Under the pieces are notes generated by a model, which was not told the DNA's origin, did not search any database, and was given only the letters and a program-made list of their open reading frames with translations. From CADCTP01 sp963849885 (GTDB lineage Bacteria; Actinomycetota; Actinomycetes; Mycobacteriales; CADCTP01), in contig CAWKIV010000020.1 of assembly GCA_963849885.1 (NCBI GenBank), positions 62,001-126,000 on the forward strand: a DNA stretch of 64,000 bases. The letters run 5' to 3'. The position numbers and the translations under genes were made by a program. Below are positions 16,937-25,475 of this stretch, one piece after another; positions within the stretch are counted from its first letter, which is position 1, and each line of letters starts with the position of its first letter.

Positions 16937-16998
16937 GCCGATCTCGGCCAAGTCAACGCCGAGGCAGGCGTTGAGACGTTGACTCAACCAAGATCGGC
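16937..16998. terminator. Long imperfect hairpin after tmsB
   Basis: GCCGATCT...AGTCAACG pairs with CGTTGACT...AGATCGGC at the outer ends, and an inner CAACGCC/GGCGTTG pair is an alternative fold. It lies directly downstream of the tmsB stop on the minus strand and 35 bases upstream of the PPOX gene start, so it separates the two operons as a terminator. It could also carry an operator for the PPOX pair. Confidence 0.5.
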
Positions 16999-17014
16999 GG
17001 GGTGGGTCGGCGGG

Positions 17015-18322
17015 TCAGACGCCGAAGTCGTGCCGCAGGGGGTAGCCCGACTCGCCGGAGTCGGGGGTGCGGGTGGCCAGGATCTGGTGCAGCTGGATCC
17101 CGTTGCGCTCGAAGGCGAGCCGGGAGCCGGCCATGTAGAGCCCCCACACCTTGGCCCGCGGCAGGCCGGCCTCGGCGACGGCGTCGTCCCAGTTGCGGGA
17201 CAGGTTGGTGCACCAGCCGTGCAGCGTCTTCCCGTAGTGGACGCGCAGGTTTTCCTGGTGCTGCACCTCGAGGCCGACGTCCTCCATCGCCCGCACGATG
17301 TCGCCGGAACCGGTGAGCTCGCCGTCCGGGAAGACGTACCGGCCGATGAAGCCGCGGCGCTCCAGCCCGGGGTTGAGGTTGTCCCGGTGGGTGATGCCGT
17401 GGTTGAGCAGCCGGCCGCCGGGGCGCAGCTTGGCCCGCAGGAAGCGGAAGTAGGCCGGGTAGTTGCGCACCCCGATGTGCTCGATCAGCCCGATCGCGCT
17501 GACCGCGTCGAAGTCGCCCTCGGTCACCCGGCGGTAGTCCAGGTGGCGCACCTCGGCCACGTCGGACAGCCCGTCGGCGGCGATCTGCTCGGCCGCCCAG
17601 CTGGCCTGCTCGCGGGACAGCGTGACCCCGAGCGCCCGCACGCCGTAGTGCTTCGCGGCGTGCCGGACCATGCCGCCCCAGCCGCAGCCGACGTCGAGCA
17701 GCCGCATCCCCGGCCGCAGCCCGAGCTTGCGGGCGACCAGGTCGTACTTGTGCGCCTGGGCCTCCTCCAGCGTGGACTCCGCCGTCGGGTAGCAGGCGCA
17801 GGTGTAGGTCATCGACGGGCCGAGCACCATCTCGTAGAACCGGTTGGACACGTCGTAGTGGTGCTGGATCGCGGCCGCGTCCCGGACCAGGCTGTGCCGC
17901 AGGCCGAGCGTGATCCGCCGGGCCGGCCGCACCTCCTGCGGCGGCGGCTCCGGCGGCAGCAGCGTGCGCAGGCCGAGCGCCCGCACCCACTCGACGATCT
18001 GCGCCGGCGCCGGGCGCCGCAGGCGCAGGTCGTCCTCGATGAGCTTGAGCAGGTCGTACGGGTTGCCCATGTCCACACCGGACACCTCGAGGTCGCCCTG
18101 CACGTACGCGCGGGCGAGGCCGAGCGAGCCCGGGGCGGTGGCCAGGTAGCCGACCGCGCGGGTGTTGGCCAGGTGGATGCCGATCGGCGCGTCGGGGTCG
18201 CCGGCGGTGCTGCCGTCGTACGCCGAGAAGCGCACCGGCGCCTTGACGCCGAAGAGTTGGTCGAAGATGCCGCCGATGGTCACCGTCCGAGCCTCCGCCC
18301 GGGTGCCGAGGTCCAGGCTCAC
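17015..18322 (-). CDS. tmsB: SAM-dependent fatty-acyl phospholipid methyltransferase (10-methylene forming)
   Basis: 435 residues of the cyclopropane fatty-acid synthase superfamily, with the SAM motif LLDVGCGWGGMVRHAAKHYGV near residue 205, the leading HHYDVSNRFYEMVLGPSMTYTCACYP and a C-terminal WCTNLSRNWDDAV. The GTG start at 18322 overlaps the stop of a FAD-linked oxidoreductase gene (GTGA). This pairing is the tmsA-tmsB arrangement, in which TmsB methylates oleoyl phospholipid at C10 and TmsA reduces the methylene intermediate to 10-methylstearic (tuberculostearic) acid. If the pairing were ignored, it would be called a Cfa-like enzyme. Confidence 0.87.
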   Translation of the reverse strand: MSLDLGTRAEARTVTIGGIFDQLFGVKAPVRFSAYDGSTAGDPDAPIGIHLANTRAVGYLATAPGSLGLARAYVQGDLEVSGVDMGNPYDLLKLIEDDLRLRRPAPAQIVEWVRALGLRTLLPPEPPPQEVRPARRITLGLRHSLVRDAAAIQHHYDVSNRFYEMVLGPSMTYTCACYPTAESTLEEAQAHKYDLVARKLGLRPGMRLLDVGCGWGGMVRHAAKHYGVRALGVTLSREQASWAAEQIAADGLSDVAEVRHLDYRRVTEGDFDAVSAIGLIEHIGVRNYPAYFRFLRAKLRPGGRLLNHGITHRDNLNPGLERRGFIGRYVFPDGELTGSGDIVRAMEDVGLEVQHQENLRVHYGKTLHGWCTNLSRNWDDAVAEAGLPRAKVWGLYMAGSRLAFERNGIQLHQILATRTPDSGESGYPLRHDFGV

Positions 18323-19710
18323 CGTCGATTCACCGCCTTCGCGTAGAGGTCGAGCAGTCGTCCGTCCGGGTCGTACCGGTCCTTGACGTCGGTGTACGCC
18401 GGCCCGCCGTAGAGGGACCAGAACCGGTCCTCGTCGTAGTAGGCGTCGGAGTAGAGCGACTTGTGGCCGTCGTGCGCGGCGACCGCCTCCTCCACCCGCC
18501 GGTTCGCGTCGCCGTCCCGGCCGCCCGGCGGGATCGGCACCGTCGACCAGAAGCCGACGTTGACGTAGTCCTCGCCCGGGGCCAGCGGATACAGCGGCCA
18601 CGCCGCGGTGGACCGCAGCCGCACCGGGCACAGCCAGAACGGCCGGATCGGCACCTCGCGCAGGAACCAGCCGAGGAAGTCCGCGGTCCGCCCGAGCGGG
18701 ATCTCCACGTCCTGCACCACCCGCTCCTGCGGCGGCTTGCCGCGGCGGCGGTCCAGCCGGGCCGCGACGTGCCAGCGGTCCTCCAGCTGGACGAGCTTCC
18801 AGTAGACGTCGCTGCGCAGCCAGCGCTTCGGCCACAGCCGCCGGATCCGCGGATTCTGCGCGCCGAACGCGCGGGAGCACCAGAACCAGTCGGTGTCCCA
18901 CCGCCACAGGTAGTCCCGCACGGTGAGGAAGTCCTCCGGCCGCGACTGGATCGACCGGTAGTAGATCCGCTGCCCGGTGTAGTCCGATGTGGACGGCGCG
19001 GTGTCGGCCCAGCGGCCGAGGGTCAGGTATGCCTCGTCCGCGGCGAAGACGGTGCCGTCCAGGAAGTCGACCGGCTCGCCGCCGTGCGCCCGGTCGGCCA
19101 GGATCGTGCCGAGCGCGTCGGTCAGCGCGGTCACGTCGCCGAAGCGCAGGTGTCGCAGGTGGACGTACGGCCGGGTCGGCTCCAGCTCGATCTGCAGCCG
19201 CAGCGCGTAGCCGAGCGTCCCGTACGAGTTGGGGAAGGCCTGGAAGAGGTCGGCGTGCGGCCCGTCCGGGGTGGCGACCACCACCTCGCCGGCGCCGGTG
19301 AGCACCTCGATCTCGCGGACCGCCTCGTGCGGCAGCCCGTTGCGGAAGGACGTCGACTCGATGCCGAGCCCGGTCACCGCGCCGCCGAGCGTGATCGTCT
19401 TCAGCTGCGGCACCACCGTCGGCATCAGCCCGTGCGGCAGCGTGGCGTCGACCAGGTCCTCGTACGTGGTCATGCCCTGCACGTCGGCGAGCCGGGCGCC
19501 CGGGTCCACGGACAGCACCGAGTCGAAGGCGCCGACGTCGAGGCCGGGGGTGGTGGTCCGGGTCCGCGGGCGGAAGAGGTTGGACGTGCGCTTGGCCAGC
19601 CGGACCGGGGCCCCGGCGGGGATCGCCGCGTACTGCTGACGGAGCCGCTCCCGGGCCGCCGCGTGTCGCTGGGCGGTGCCGGTGCCGAAGTCGGCCGCAG
19701 CTCTCGTCAC
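18319..19710 (-). CDS. tmsA: FAD-binding oxidoreductase, 10-methylene fatty acyl reductase
   Basis: 463 residues. A PCMH-type FAD domain occupies the N-terminal half (TYEDLVDATLPHGLMP, then QLKTITLGGAVTGLGIEST), followed by a long C-terminal domain with RIYYRSIQSR and DRYDPDGRLLDLYAKAV. It is homologous to DWARF1/24-dehydrocholesterol-reductase-like flavoproteins. Next to tmsB it fits TmsA, the reductase step in tuberculostearic acid formation. The GTG at 19710 was chosen because AGGAGGT lies about 7 bases upstream; an open frame to 19731 has no ribosome site. Confidence 0.85.
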   Translation of the reverse strand: MTRAAADFGTGTAQRHAAARERLRQQYAAIPAGAPVRLAKRTSNLFRPRTRTTTPGLDVGAFDSVLSVDPGARLADVQGMTTYEDLVDATLPHGLMPTVVPQLKTITLGGAVTGLGIESTSFRNGLPHEAVREIEVLTGAGEVVVATPDGPHADLFQAFPNSYGTLGYALRLQIELEPTRPYVHLRHLRFGDVTALTDALGTILADRAHGGEPVDFLDGTVFAADEAYLTLGRWADTAPSTSDYTGQRIYYRSIQSRPEDFLTVRDYLWRWDTDWFWCSRAFGAQNPRIRRLWPKRWLRSDVYWKLVQLEDRWHVAARLDRRRGKPPQERVVQDVEIPLGRTADFLGWFLREVPIRPFWLCPVRLRSTAAWPLYPLAPGEDYVNVGFWSTVPIPPGGRDGDANRRVEEAVAAHDGHKSLYSDAYYDEDRFWSLYGGPAYTDVKDRYDPDGRLLDLYAKAVNRR

Positions 19711-19785
19711 CCCACCACCTCCTGGCCGCACCCCGACGCGCCGCCGGATAGATCCTTACACGTGATGATCCGCCGGCACAGCCAC

Positions 19786-19798
19786 TTAGCAAAGCTAA
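19786..19798. promoter_or_regulatory. Palindrome TTAGC-AAA-GCTAA upstream of tmsA
   Basis: A perfect 5-3-5 inverted repeat, 75 bases before the tmsA start. The surrounding bases are unusually A/T-rich for this genome. Similar short palindromes serve MarR- or TetR-type regulators of lipid genes. The candidate regulator next door (19850-20116) is an XRE-type protein, so the binder is unknown. Confidence 0.45.
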
Positions 19799-19849
19799 CG
19801 GAACGTGATCAGCGTCCCAACCGGACAGCCCGGGGCAGAGCGCGGCGAA

Positions 19850-20116
19850 TCAACCGGCCAGCGGGGTGGTGGCGTCGGTCACGCACAGCCGGGCGACCTC
19901 GTCCAGCCCGAGCCCGAGCGCGCCGGCCAGCGCGGCCACGGTGAAGAAGGCCGGCGTCGGCACCCGGCCCGACTCGATCTTGCGCAGCGTCTCCACCGGG
20001 ACCCCGGCCGCGGCCGCGACCTCGACCATGCTGCGGGTCCCGCGCGCCTGCCGGAGCGTGGCGCCGAGCAGCCGGCCGCGCTCGCGGTCGAGGGCGGAGA
20101 GCGGCGGGCGCACCAT
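19850..20116 (-). CDS. XRE-family helix-turn-helix regulator
   Basis: An 88-residue protein that is essentially one Cro/C1-type domain: LGATLRQARGTRSMVEVAAAAGVPVETLRKIESGRVPTP, then FFTVAALAGALGLGLDEVARLC. Residues about 19-80 hold the five-helix bundle, with the recognition helix at VPVETLRKIE. It diverges from methionine aminopeptidase with 49 bases between the starts and may control that promoter and its own. There is no ligand or partner domain. Confidence 0.87.
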   Translation of the reverse strand: MVRPPLSALDRERGRLLGATLRQARGTRSMVEVAAAAGVPVETLRKIESGRVPTPAFFTVAALAGALGLGLDEVARLCVTDATTPLAG

Positions 20117-20121
20117 GCCGT

Positions 20122-20141
20122 GATAGTAATACCGGGATAGT
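20122..20141. promoter_or_regulatory. Direct repeat GATAGT in the XRE/map divergent promoter
   Basis: GATAGT occurs at 20122-20127 and again at 20136-20141, 14 bases apart, in an A/T-rich stretch between two divergent starts. The position suits a regulator site overlapping a -10 element. Assignment to the XRE protein is an inference. Confidence 0.4.
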
Positions 20142-20165
20142 TATGCCAACCGCCGAGGAGGCGCC

Positions 20166-20933
20166 GTGGTCGAGGTGAAGTCGCCCGCCGAGGTCGACGC
20201 GATGCGGGCGGCCGGCCGGGTGGTGGCCGCGGCGCTGGCCGCGGTGCGGGAGCGGGCCGCGGTCGGGGTGTCGCTGCGCGAGCTCGACGCGGTCGCCCGG
20301 GACGTGCTCACCGACGCCGGCGCCCGGTCCACCTTCCTCGGCTACCAGCCGCGGTTCGCCCCGGTCGCGTTTCCGGCGGTGCTCTGCACCAGCGTCAACG
20401 ACGCCGCCCTGCACGGCATCCCGACCGGCTACCGGCTGCGCGACGGGGACGTGCTCAGCGTCGACTTCGGCGCGGAGGTGGACGGCTGGGCGGCGGACGC
20501 GGCCGAGACGGTGATCGTCGGCACGGCCCGGCCCGAGGACACCCGGCTGGTGGAGACCACCCGGGCCGCGCTGGCCGCCGGGATCGCCGCGGCCCGGCCG
20601 GGCCACCGGATCGGCGACGTGTCCGCCGCCATCGGCGGCATCGCCCGGGACGCCGGCTACGGGGTGAACACCGACTTCGGCGGGCACGGGATCGGCCGCC
20701 GGATGCACGAGGATCCCTCGGTGCCCAACGACGGCCGGGCCGGGCGCGGGCTGCCGCTGCGGCCGGGGCTGGTGGTCGCGATCGAGCCGTGGTTCCTGGC
20801 CGGCGGCCGGCCGGACTACCGGATCGACGACGACGGCTGGACGCTGCGCAGCGCCGACGGCAGCCGGGCCGCGCACCAGGAGCACACGGTGGCGGTGACC
20901 GAAGACGGCCCGCGCGTGCTCACGGTCGCCTGA
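20166..20933 (+). CDS. map: Methionine aminopeptidase, type I
   Basis: 255 residues of the pita-bread fold. The metal ligands appear in the expected order: Asp in GDVLSVDFGAEVDGW, Asp in WAADAAETVIVG, His in DFGGHGIGRRMHE, Glu in VVAIEPWF and Glu in AHQEHTVAVTE. The substrate-pocket His is in NDAALHGIP. The enzyme removes the initiator methionine from new proteins in the cytoplasm. It lacks the N-terminal SH3-binding extension of one actinobacterial MetAP class. Start is GTG at 20166, preceded by GAGGAGG. Actinomycetes commonly carry two or three map genes. Confidence 0.93.
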   Translation: MVEVKSPAEVDAMRAAGRVVAAALAAVRERAAVGVSLRELDAVARDVLTDAGARSTFLGYQPRFAPVAFPAVLCTSVNDAALHGIPTGYRLRDGDVLSVDFGAEVDGWAADAAETVIVGTARPEDTRLVETTRAALAAGIAAARPGHRIGDVSAAIGGIARDAGYGVNTDFGGHGIGRRMHEDPSVPNDGRAGRGLPLRPGLVVAIEPWFLAGGRPDYRIDDDGWTLRSADGSRAAHQEHTVAVTEDGPRVLTVA

Positions 20934-20994
20934 AGTCTTCGCAACGGGCACGATCGGCCTTGGTGTTGACGCTCGGCTGATCCGCCGCAGCGCC

Positions 20995-22113
20995 TCACAG
21001 CGTCCGTCGGGTCGGGTCGAAGTCGGCCGGCAGCGGCGCGACCGGCTCGAAGCGCGACCCGATGTCGACGAAGCGGGCGGTCGCCATCGACTCCGCGGTG
21101 GCGAACATCGCCTCCAGCACGTGCAGCCCGAGCCGGCCGGTGGCCCGGTGCGGCTCGCCGGAGCGCACCGCCCGGGCCAGCTCGAGCACGCCGAGGCCGC
21201 GCCCGCCCTCCACCCCGGTCACCGGGACCGACTCCCAGTCGGTGCCGCCGGTCCGGACGATCCGGATGTCGCCGAGGAAGCTGTTCGGGTCCGGCGTGGC
21301 CAGGGTCGCCTCGGTGCCGGCGATCTCCAGCACCCCCATCCGGGTGAGCGGCGAGTCGAAGCTCAGCGTGAGCTGGCCGATCTCCCCGGCGGCGAAGTCG
21401 TAGATCGCCGTCACGTACGTCGGGACGGTCACCTCGAAGCTCTCCCCGGCCCGCGGCCCGGCGCCGATCACCCGGGTCGGGCCGGCGCTGCCGCCGCGGG
21501 CGGCGACCCGGGTGACCGGGCCGAGCAGCTGGGTCAGCGCGGTGAGGTAATACGGCCCCATGTCCAGCAGCGGGCCGCCGCCGGCCTGGTAGAGGAAGTC
21601 CGGCGCCGGGTGCCACCGGTGCGGCCCCGGATACTGCATGGTCGCGGCGGCGGAGAGCGGCCGGCCGATGTCCCCGCGCTCGATCATCCGGCGGGCGGTC
21701 TGCAGGCCGGGCCCGAGCACGGTGTCCGGCGCGCAGCCGAGCCGCAGCCCGGCCGCCTCCGCCCGCTCGACCAGCGCCGTGCCGGCGGCCAGGTCGGTGG
21801 CCAGCGGCTTCTCGATCCACACGTGCTTGCCGGCGGCCAGCGCGGCCGAGGCCACCGCGACGTGGGCGGCCGGCACGGTGAGGTTGACGACGATCTCCAC
21901 GTCGGCGCGGGCCAGCAGCTCCTCGACGGTGCCGGCGGCGGCCACCCCGTACCGGTCGGCCTGGGCCCGGGCCCGTTCCGGCAGCAGGTCGGCGACGAAC
22001 CGGACCGCGAGGTCCGGGTACGAGGTCAGCTGGGTCAGGTACTGGTCGCTGATGTTGCCGGCGCCGATCACGCCGACCCCGACCGGCCCGGAGCGGTCGG
22101 GCAGAGCGGCCAC
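20995..22113 (-). CDS. Gfo/Idh/MocA family oxidoreductase
   Basis: 372 residues. An N-terminal Rossmann fold (VGVGVIGAGNISDQYL, residues 11-26) binds NAD(P), the EKP motif lies in HVWIEKPLATDLAAG, and a C-terminal beta-sheet domain contains GGGPLLDMGPYYLTAL. Members oxidise or reduce sugars and inositols. The substrate cannot be told from context. The start is ATG at 22113, and it diverges from the Cys-rich/Tat/MauE operon. Confidence 0.9.
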   Translation of the reverse strand: MAALPDRSGPVGVGVIGAGNISDQYLTQLTSYPDLAVRFVADLLPERARAQADRYGVAAAGTVEELLARADVEIVVNLTVPAAHVAVASAALAAGKHVWIEKPLATDLAAGTALVERAEAAGLRLGCAPDTVLGPGLQTARRMIERGDIGRPLSAAATMQYPGPHRWHPAPDFLYQAGGGPLLDMGPYYLTALTQLLGPVTRVAARGGSAGPTRVIGAGPRAGESFEVTVPTYVTAIYDFAAGEIGQLTLSFDSPLTRMGVLEIAGTEATLATPDPNSFLGDIRIVRTGGTDWESVPVTGVEGGRGLGVLELARAVRSGEPHRATGRLGLHVLEAMFATAESMATARFVDIGSRFEPVAPLPADFDPTRRTL

Positions 22114-22281
22114 GGGGACTCCCTCGGACGGCGGCGGGGACGCGTCCCGACCCTACGGCGACGGAGAACCGGACAGGAAAGTGGTAACCCGACAGAGCTA
22201 GTGTCCTTGACCGCAACACGGATGAATCCCACTCTCGAATGGAACCGGCGACGCGCCGGGTCCCGAGAGGGGAGCGTCATC

Positions 22282-22704
22282 GTGGCCTGTGGATCGACGT
22301 ACCTGTGGCGCGGGAAGTGCACCTGGTTCTGCTGCGGCGGCGGCTGGGGTCCCTGCGGCAGCACCGGCACCGGCGCCTGCGGCACCTGCCAGTCCAGCCA
22401 GCTCAAGGGGGCCTGGCCGAACGCCTCCTCCGCCTGCTGGAACATCACCCGGCCCGACCTGTGCGGGGAGAACATGCCGCGCCGCGGCTGCGGCGCGGTG
22501 ATGAACGTCCGGCACCAGTGCAGCGGGGCCACGGTCTGCATCACGATCGCCGACTGCGGACCGCGGACGAAGAGCTTCTGCGGCGCCACCTCCTGCTGCG
22601 GCGGCCAGTGCCGCACCAACCACATCGTGGACCTGACCCCGGCCGCCTTCACGCGGATCGGCAACCTGAGCTCCGGCCACGTGCCGGTGTGGATCTACGA
22701 GTGA
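22282..22704 (+). CDS. Cysteine-rich double-psi beta-barrel (RlpA/expansin-like) protein
   Basis: 140 residues with 17 cysteines. The C-terminal half fits the RlpA-like/expansin double-psi barrel: CGAVMNVRHQCSGATVCITIADCGP, then NHIVDLTPAAFTRIGNLSSGHVPVWIYE. The N-terminal half is rich in Cys, Gly and Trp (KCTWFCCGGGWGPC). Starting at GTG 22282 (GGGGAG 7 bases upstream) there is no signal peptide, and the longer open frame adds none. Yet so many cysteines suggest an oxidising compartment. The next gene has a Tat signal and the one after it is MauE-like, so export as a Tat hitchhiker and assisted disulfide formation are plausible inferences. Confidence 0.72.
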   Translation: MACGSTYLWRGKCTWFCCGGGWGPCGSTGTGACGTCQSSQLKGAWPNASSACWNITRPDLCGENMPRRGCGAVMNVRHQCSGATVCITIADCGPRTKSFCGATSCCGGQCRTNHIVDLTPAAFTRIGNLSSGHVPVWIYE

Positions 22705-22714
22705 GGGCCGGGCG

Positions 22715-23314
22715 ATGACCGACCTCGACCGCCGCCGCTTCCTCACCGCCGCCGCGCTCGGCGGCGCCACCATCGTCGGCGCCAGCGCGCTCGGCGCCCT
22801 GGACGCGGACGCCGCCTTCGCCACCACCCGGTCCACTCTGGACCCGGCCATCGCCGCCTCGGTGTTCGCCGAGGGCCGGATCGGGGCGATCAAGAACGGG
22901 TTGCTGCACGTCGCCGGCTCCTGGGGCGAGACCCACCAGGTGCAGCTGACCAACGCGACCAGCGTGTGGAAGCTGCGCCCCACCTCCTGGCAGCAGATCG
23001 AGGTCGGCGACGGCATGTACGGCCGCGGCGTGCGGATGCCGGACGGCACGATCGCCGCCGACGCGGTGTGGATCAACATCGTCAACCTCGAGTGCACGCT
23101 GCGCGGCATCGGCACCGACCGGATCGAGGTCGCGCACGGCCAGCACCGGGTGGTCGGCCGGCTGGTCGCCGGCACCACGGTGGCCTCGTACGCCGGCGGT
23201 CCGCTGACCGCGGACCTGTCCCGGCTGCGGATCGGGCAGGCGGTCCGGATGCTCGGCGCCTGGCGGCCGGCGGACGACTCCGTCGACGTCGCCCGGCTCA
23301 CCGTCGGCGCCTGA
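22715..23314 (+). CDS. Tat-exported protein with DUF5666-like beta domain
   Basis: 199 residues starting at ATG 22715, 10 bases after the Cys-rich gene. The N-terminus DLDRRRFLTAAALGGATIVGASALGAL is a textbook twin-arginine signal with likely cleavage near ADAAFA. The mature part has repeated short strands typical of DUF5666/OB-like domains (GRIGAIKNGLLHVAG, GIGTDRIEVAHGQHRVVGRLV). Function unknown. Co-translation with the signal-less Cys-rich protein suggests a complex folded before export. Confidence 0.78.
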   Translation: MTDLDRRRFLTAAALGGATIVGASALGALDADAAFATTRSTLDPAIAASVFAEGRIGAIKNGLLHVAGSWGETHQVQLTNATSVWKLRPTSWQQIEVGDGMYGRGVRMPDGTIAADAVWINIVNLECTLRGIGTDRIEVAHGQHRVVGRLVAGTTVASYAGGPLTADLSRLRIGQAVRMLGAWRPADDSVDVARLTVGA

Positions 23315-23315
23315 C

Positions 23316-24152
23316 GTGGTCGCGGACCTCGCCCCGCTGCTGCTCGGCGCCCTGCTCGGCTGGGCCGGGATCGCGAAGCTCGCCGACCGGGCCGCGCCGG
23401 AGCCGGACTCGGCGCTGATGCGGCTGCTGCACGACACCCGGCTGGTGGCGGTCGCCCTGCGGACGCTCGGCGCGGTCGAGGTCGGGCTGGCCGCCGTGCT
23501 GCTGGTCCGGCCGATGTGGACGGTCGGCGGCGCGGCGGCGGCCGCGCTCGGTGCCGGCTTCGTCGGCTACCTGGGCTGGGCCCGGGCGGTGGCGCCCGGG
23601 TCGTCCTGCGGTTGCACCGGCGACCGGTCCGCGCCGGTCACCGCCCGGTCCTTCGCCCGGGCCGGGCTGGTGGTCGCCGGCGGGCTGGCCGCGACCACCG
23701 CGGACCGTCCCTGGTGGACGGTGCTGGCGGACCGGCCGGCCGCGGCCGGGGCGCTGGTGCTCGCGGCCGCGCTGGTCCTCGGCGCGCTGTCCGGTGACCT
23801 GGACGAGCGGTGGCTGCTGCCGCTGCGGCGGGCCCGGCTGCGGCTGCTCGGCCACCCGCTGCCGCCACCGGGTGGCGGGCCGGTGCCGGTGGCGGCGAGC
23901 GTCGAGCTGCTGGAGCAGAGCCTGGCCTGGCAGGCGGCCGCGCCGATCGTCCGGTCCGCGCTGCTGGAGCACTGGGACACCGATGGCTGGCGCTTCCTGC
24001 GCTTCGCCGGGGTCACCGACGACCGGCCGGTGACCGTGGTCTTCGCGCTGGCGACCGACGCGACCGCCGCCGGTCCGGCCGAGCCGGCGGTGCGGGTCAC
24101 CGTGGTCGACGCCGACCGGCAGGAGGTGCTGCCCGCGCCGGCACCCGGCTGA
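23316..24152 (+). CDS. MauE/DoxX-like membrane protein with C-terminal soluble domain
   Basis: 278 residues. The first 165 hold four or five membrane helices in the MauE pattern (LLLGALLGWAGIAKLAD, VALRTLGAVEVGLAAVLLV) with a conserved cysteine pair in APGSSCGCTGD. The remaining 110 residues are soluble and probably cytoplasmic. MauE is needed for disulfide-rich methylamine dehydrogenase light chain maturation in methylotrophs. No dehydrogenase large subunit is present here, so the likely client is the neighbouring 17-Cys protein. The GTG at 23316 begins 1 base after the previous stop. Confidence 0.75.
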   Translation: MVADLAPLLLGALLGWAGIAKLADRAAPEPDSALMRLLHDTRLVAVALRTLGAVEVGLAAVLLVRPMWTVGGAAAAALGAGFVGYLGWARAVAPGSSCGCTGDRSAPVTARSFARAGLVVAGGLAATTADRPWWTVLADRPAAAGALVLAAALVLGALSGDLDERWLLPLRRARLRLLGHPLPPPGGGPVPVAASVELLEQSLAWQAAAPIVRSALLEHWDTDGWRFLRFAGVTDDRPVTVVFALATDATAAGPAEPAVRVTVVDADRQEVLPAPAPG

Positions 24153-24200
24153 CCGTCGACCGGACGAGACAGCCGCTGCCGCGAGTGCGAGGCTCGGGAC

Positions 24201-24590
24201 ATGACCGATTCGAACGTGCTCGGCGGCGAGCTGGAGGTGTGTGGGACCGACCCGCTGACCGGCTTCTTCCGGGACGGCTGCTGCAGCACCGGCCCGGAGG
24301 ACCTCGGCAGCCACACGGTCTGCGCCGTGGTCACCGCGGAGTTCCTGGCCCAGCAGCGGGCGGTCGGCAACGACCTGGTCACCCCGCGCCCGGAGTACGG
24401 CTTCGGCGGGCTCACCCCGGGCGATCGGTGGTGCGTCGTGGCCGCGCGCTGGCTGCAGGCCTACCAGGCCGGGGTGGCGCCGCCGGTCGTGCTGGCCGCG
24501 ACGCACGAGCGCGCCGCCGACGTCGTCCCGCTGGACGCGTTGCGCGAACACGCTGTCGACGTGCCGGCCGACCCGGGAAGCTTGGCGTAG
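24201..24590 (+). CDS. DUF2237 family protein
   Basis: 129 residues with the full DUF2237 signature: NVLGGELEVCGTDPLTGFFRDGCC, HTVCAVVTAEFL, GNDLVTPRPEYGFGGLTPGDRWCVVAARW and VVLAATHERA. Five cysteines are conserved in the family, which is widespread but uncharacterised. Start ATG 24201. It is co-directional with the MauE operon, 48 bases downstream of it, so possibly transcribed with it. Confidence 0.9.
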   Translation: MTDSNVLGGELEVCGTDPLTGFFRDGCCSTGPEDLGSHTVCAVVTAEFLAQQRAVGNDLVTPRPEYGFGGLTPGDRWCVVAARWLQAYQAGVAPPVVLAATHERAADVVPLDALREHAVDVPADPGSLA

Positions 24591-24656
24591 CTCCGGCGCT
24601 TGTCCGGAGCGGGCGGCGCCCGGTCGGGTGCCGGTCCCGCCGACGGGAGGAACGCC

Positions 24657-25460
24657 ATGACCACACCCGCGACCCCGGTGGTCTTCGTGCACGGCCTCTG
24701 GCTGCACCACACCAGCTGGGCCCCCTGGGTCGAGCTGTTCAGCGAGGCCGGCTACGCGCCGGTCGCGCCACCCTGGCCGGGCGAGCACTCGACGCTGGAG
24801 GAGACCCTGCGGGACCCCGCTCCGATGGCCGGCTACGGCGTCGGCGAGGTGGTCGACTCGTACGCGAAGGTCATCGCCGGGCTGGACCGCAAGCCGATCG
24901 TCATCGGACACTCGTTCGGCGGGCTGATCGCCCAGATCCTGCTCGGCCGCGGGCTCGCCGACGCCGCCGTCGGGATCGACGGGGCCCAGTTCAAGGGCGT
25001 GCTCGCGCTGCCGCTGTCGTCGCTGCGGGTCGCGTCGGTGGCGCTGCGGAACCCGGCCAACCGGAAGCGGGCGGTCGGGCTGACCCCGGAGCAGTTCCGG
25101 TACGGCTTCACCAACACCCGCACCGAGGCCGAGTCCGCCGAGCTGTACGCGCGGTGCGCCATGCCGTCCCCGGGCCGGACGCTCTTCCAGGCCGCCGCCG
25201 CCAACTTCACGCCGAACGCGGCCACCACGGTGGACCTCGCCAACTCGACCCGGGGGCCGCTGCTGCTCACCCTCGGAGGGCACGACCACACCGTCCCGCC
25301 CGCGGTGCCGATGGCGGCCTACAAGCTGCACAAGAAGCACTCGACCGCGGTCACCACCCTGCACACGTTCCCCGACGCCGACCACTCGCTCTGCCTCAAC
25401 AGCGACTGGCGCGAGGTCGCCGACGTGGTGCTCGACTGGCTGAAGACGCAGGGCCGGTAG
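24657..25460 (+). CDS. Alpha/beta hydrolase
   Basis: 267 residues. The oxyanion segment FVHGLWLHHTSW, the nucleophile elbow IGHSFGGL (Ser about residue 85), an acid in GGHDHTVP and the His in DADHSLCL define the catalytic machinery. Such enzymes hydrolyse esters, lactones or epoxides; the substrate is unknown. The ATG at 24657 is preferred over open frame from 24600 because GGGAGG sits 8 bases upstream. Confidence 0.9.
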   Translation: MTTPATPVVFVHGLWLHHTSWAPWVELFSEAGYAPVAPPWPGEHSTLEETLRDPAPMAGYGVGEVVDSYAKVIAGLDRKPIVIGHSFGGLIAQILLGRGLADAAVGIDGAQFKGVLALPLSSLRVASVALRNPANRKRAVGLTPEQFRYGFTNTRTEAESAELYARCAMPSPGRTLFQAAAANFTPNAATTVDLANSTRGPLLLTLGGHDHTVPPAVPMAAYKLHKKHSTAVTTLHTFPDADHSLCLNSDWREVADVVLDWLKTQGR

Positions 25461-25475
25461 CCCGGGGCCGCCCGC

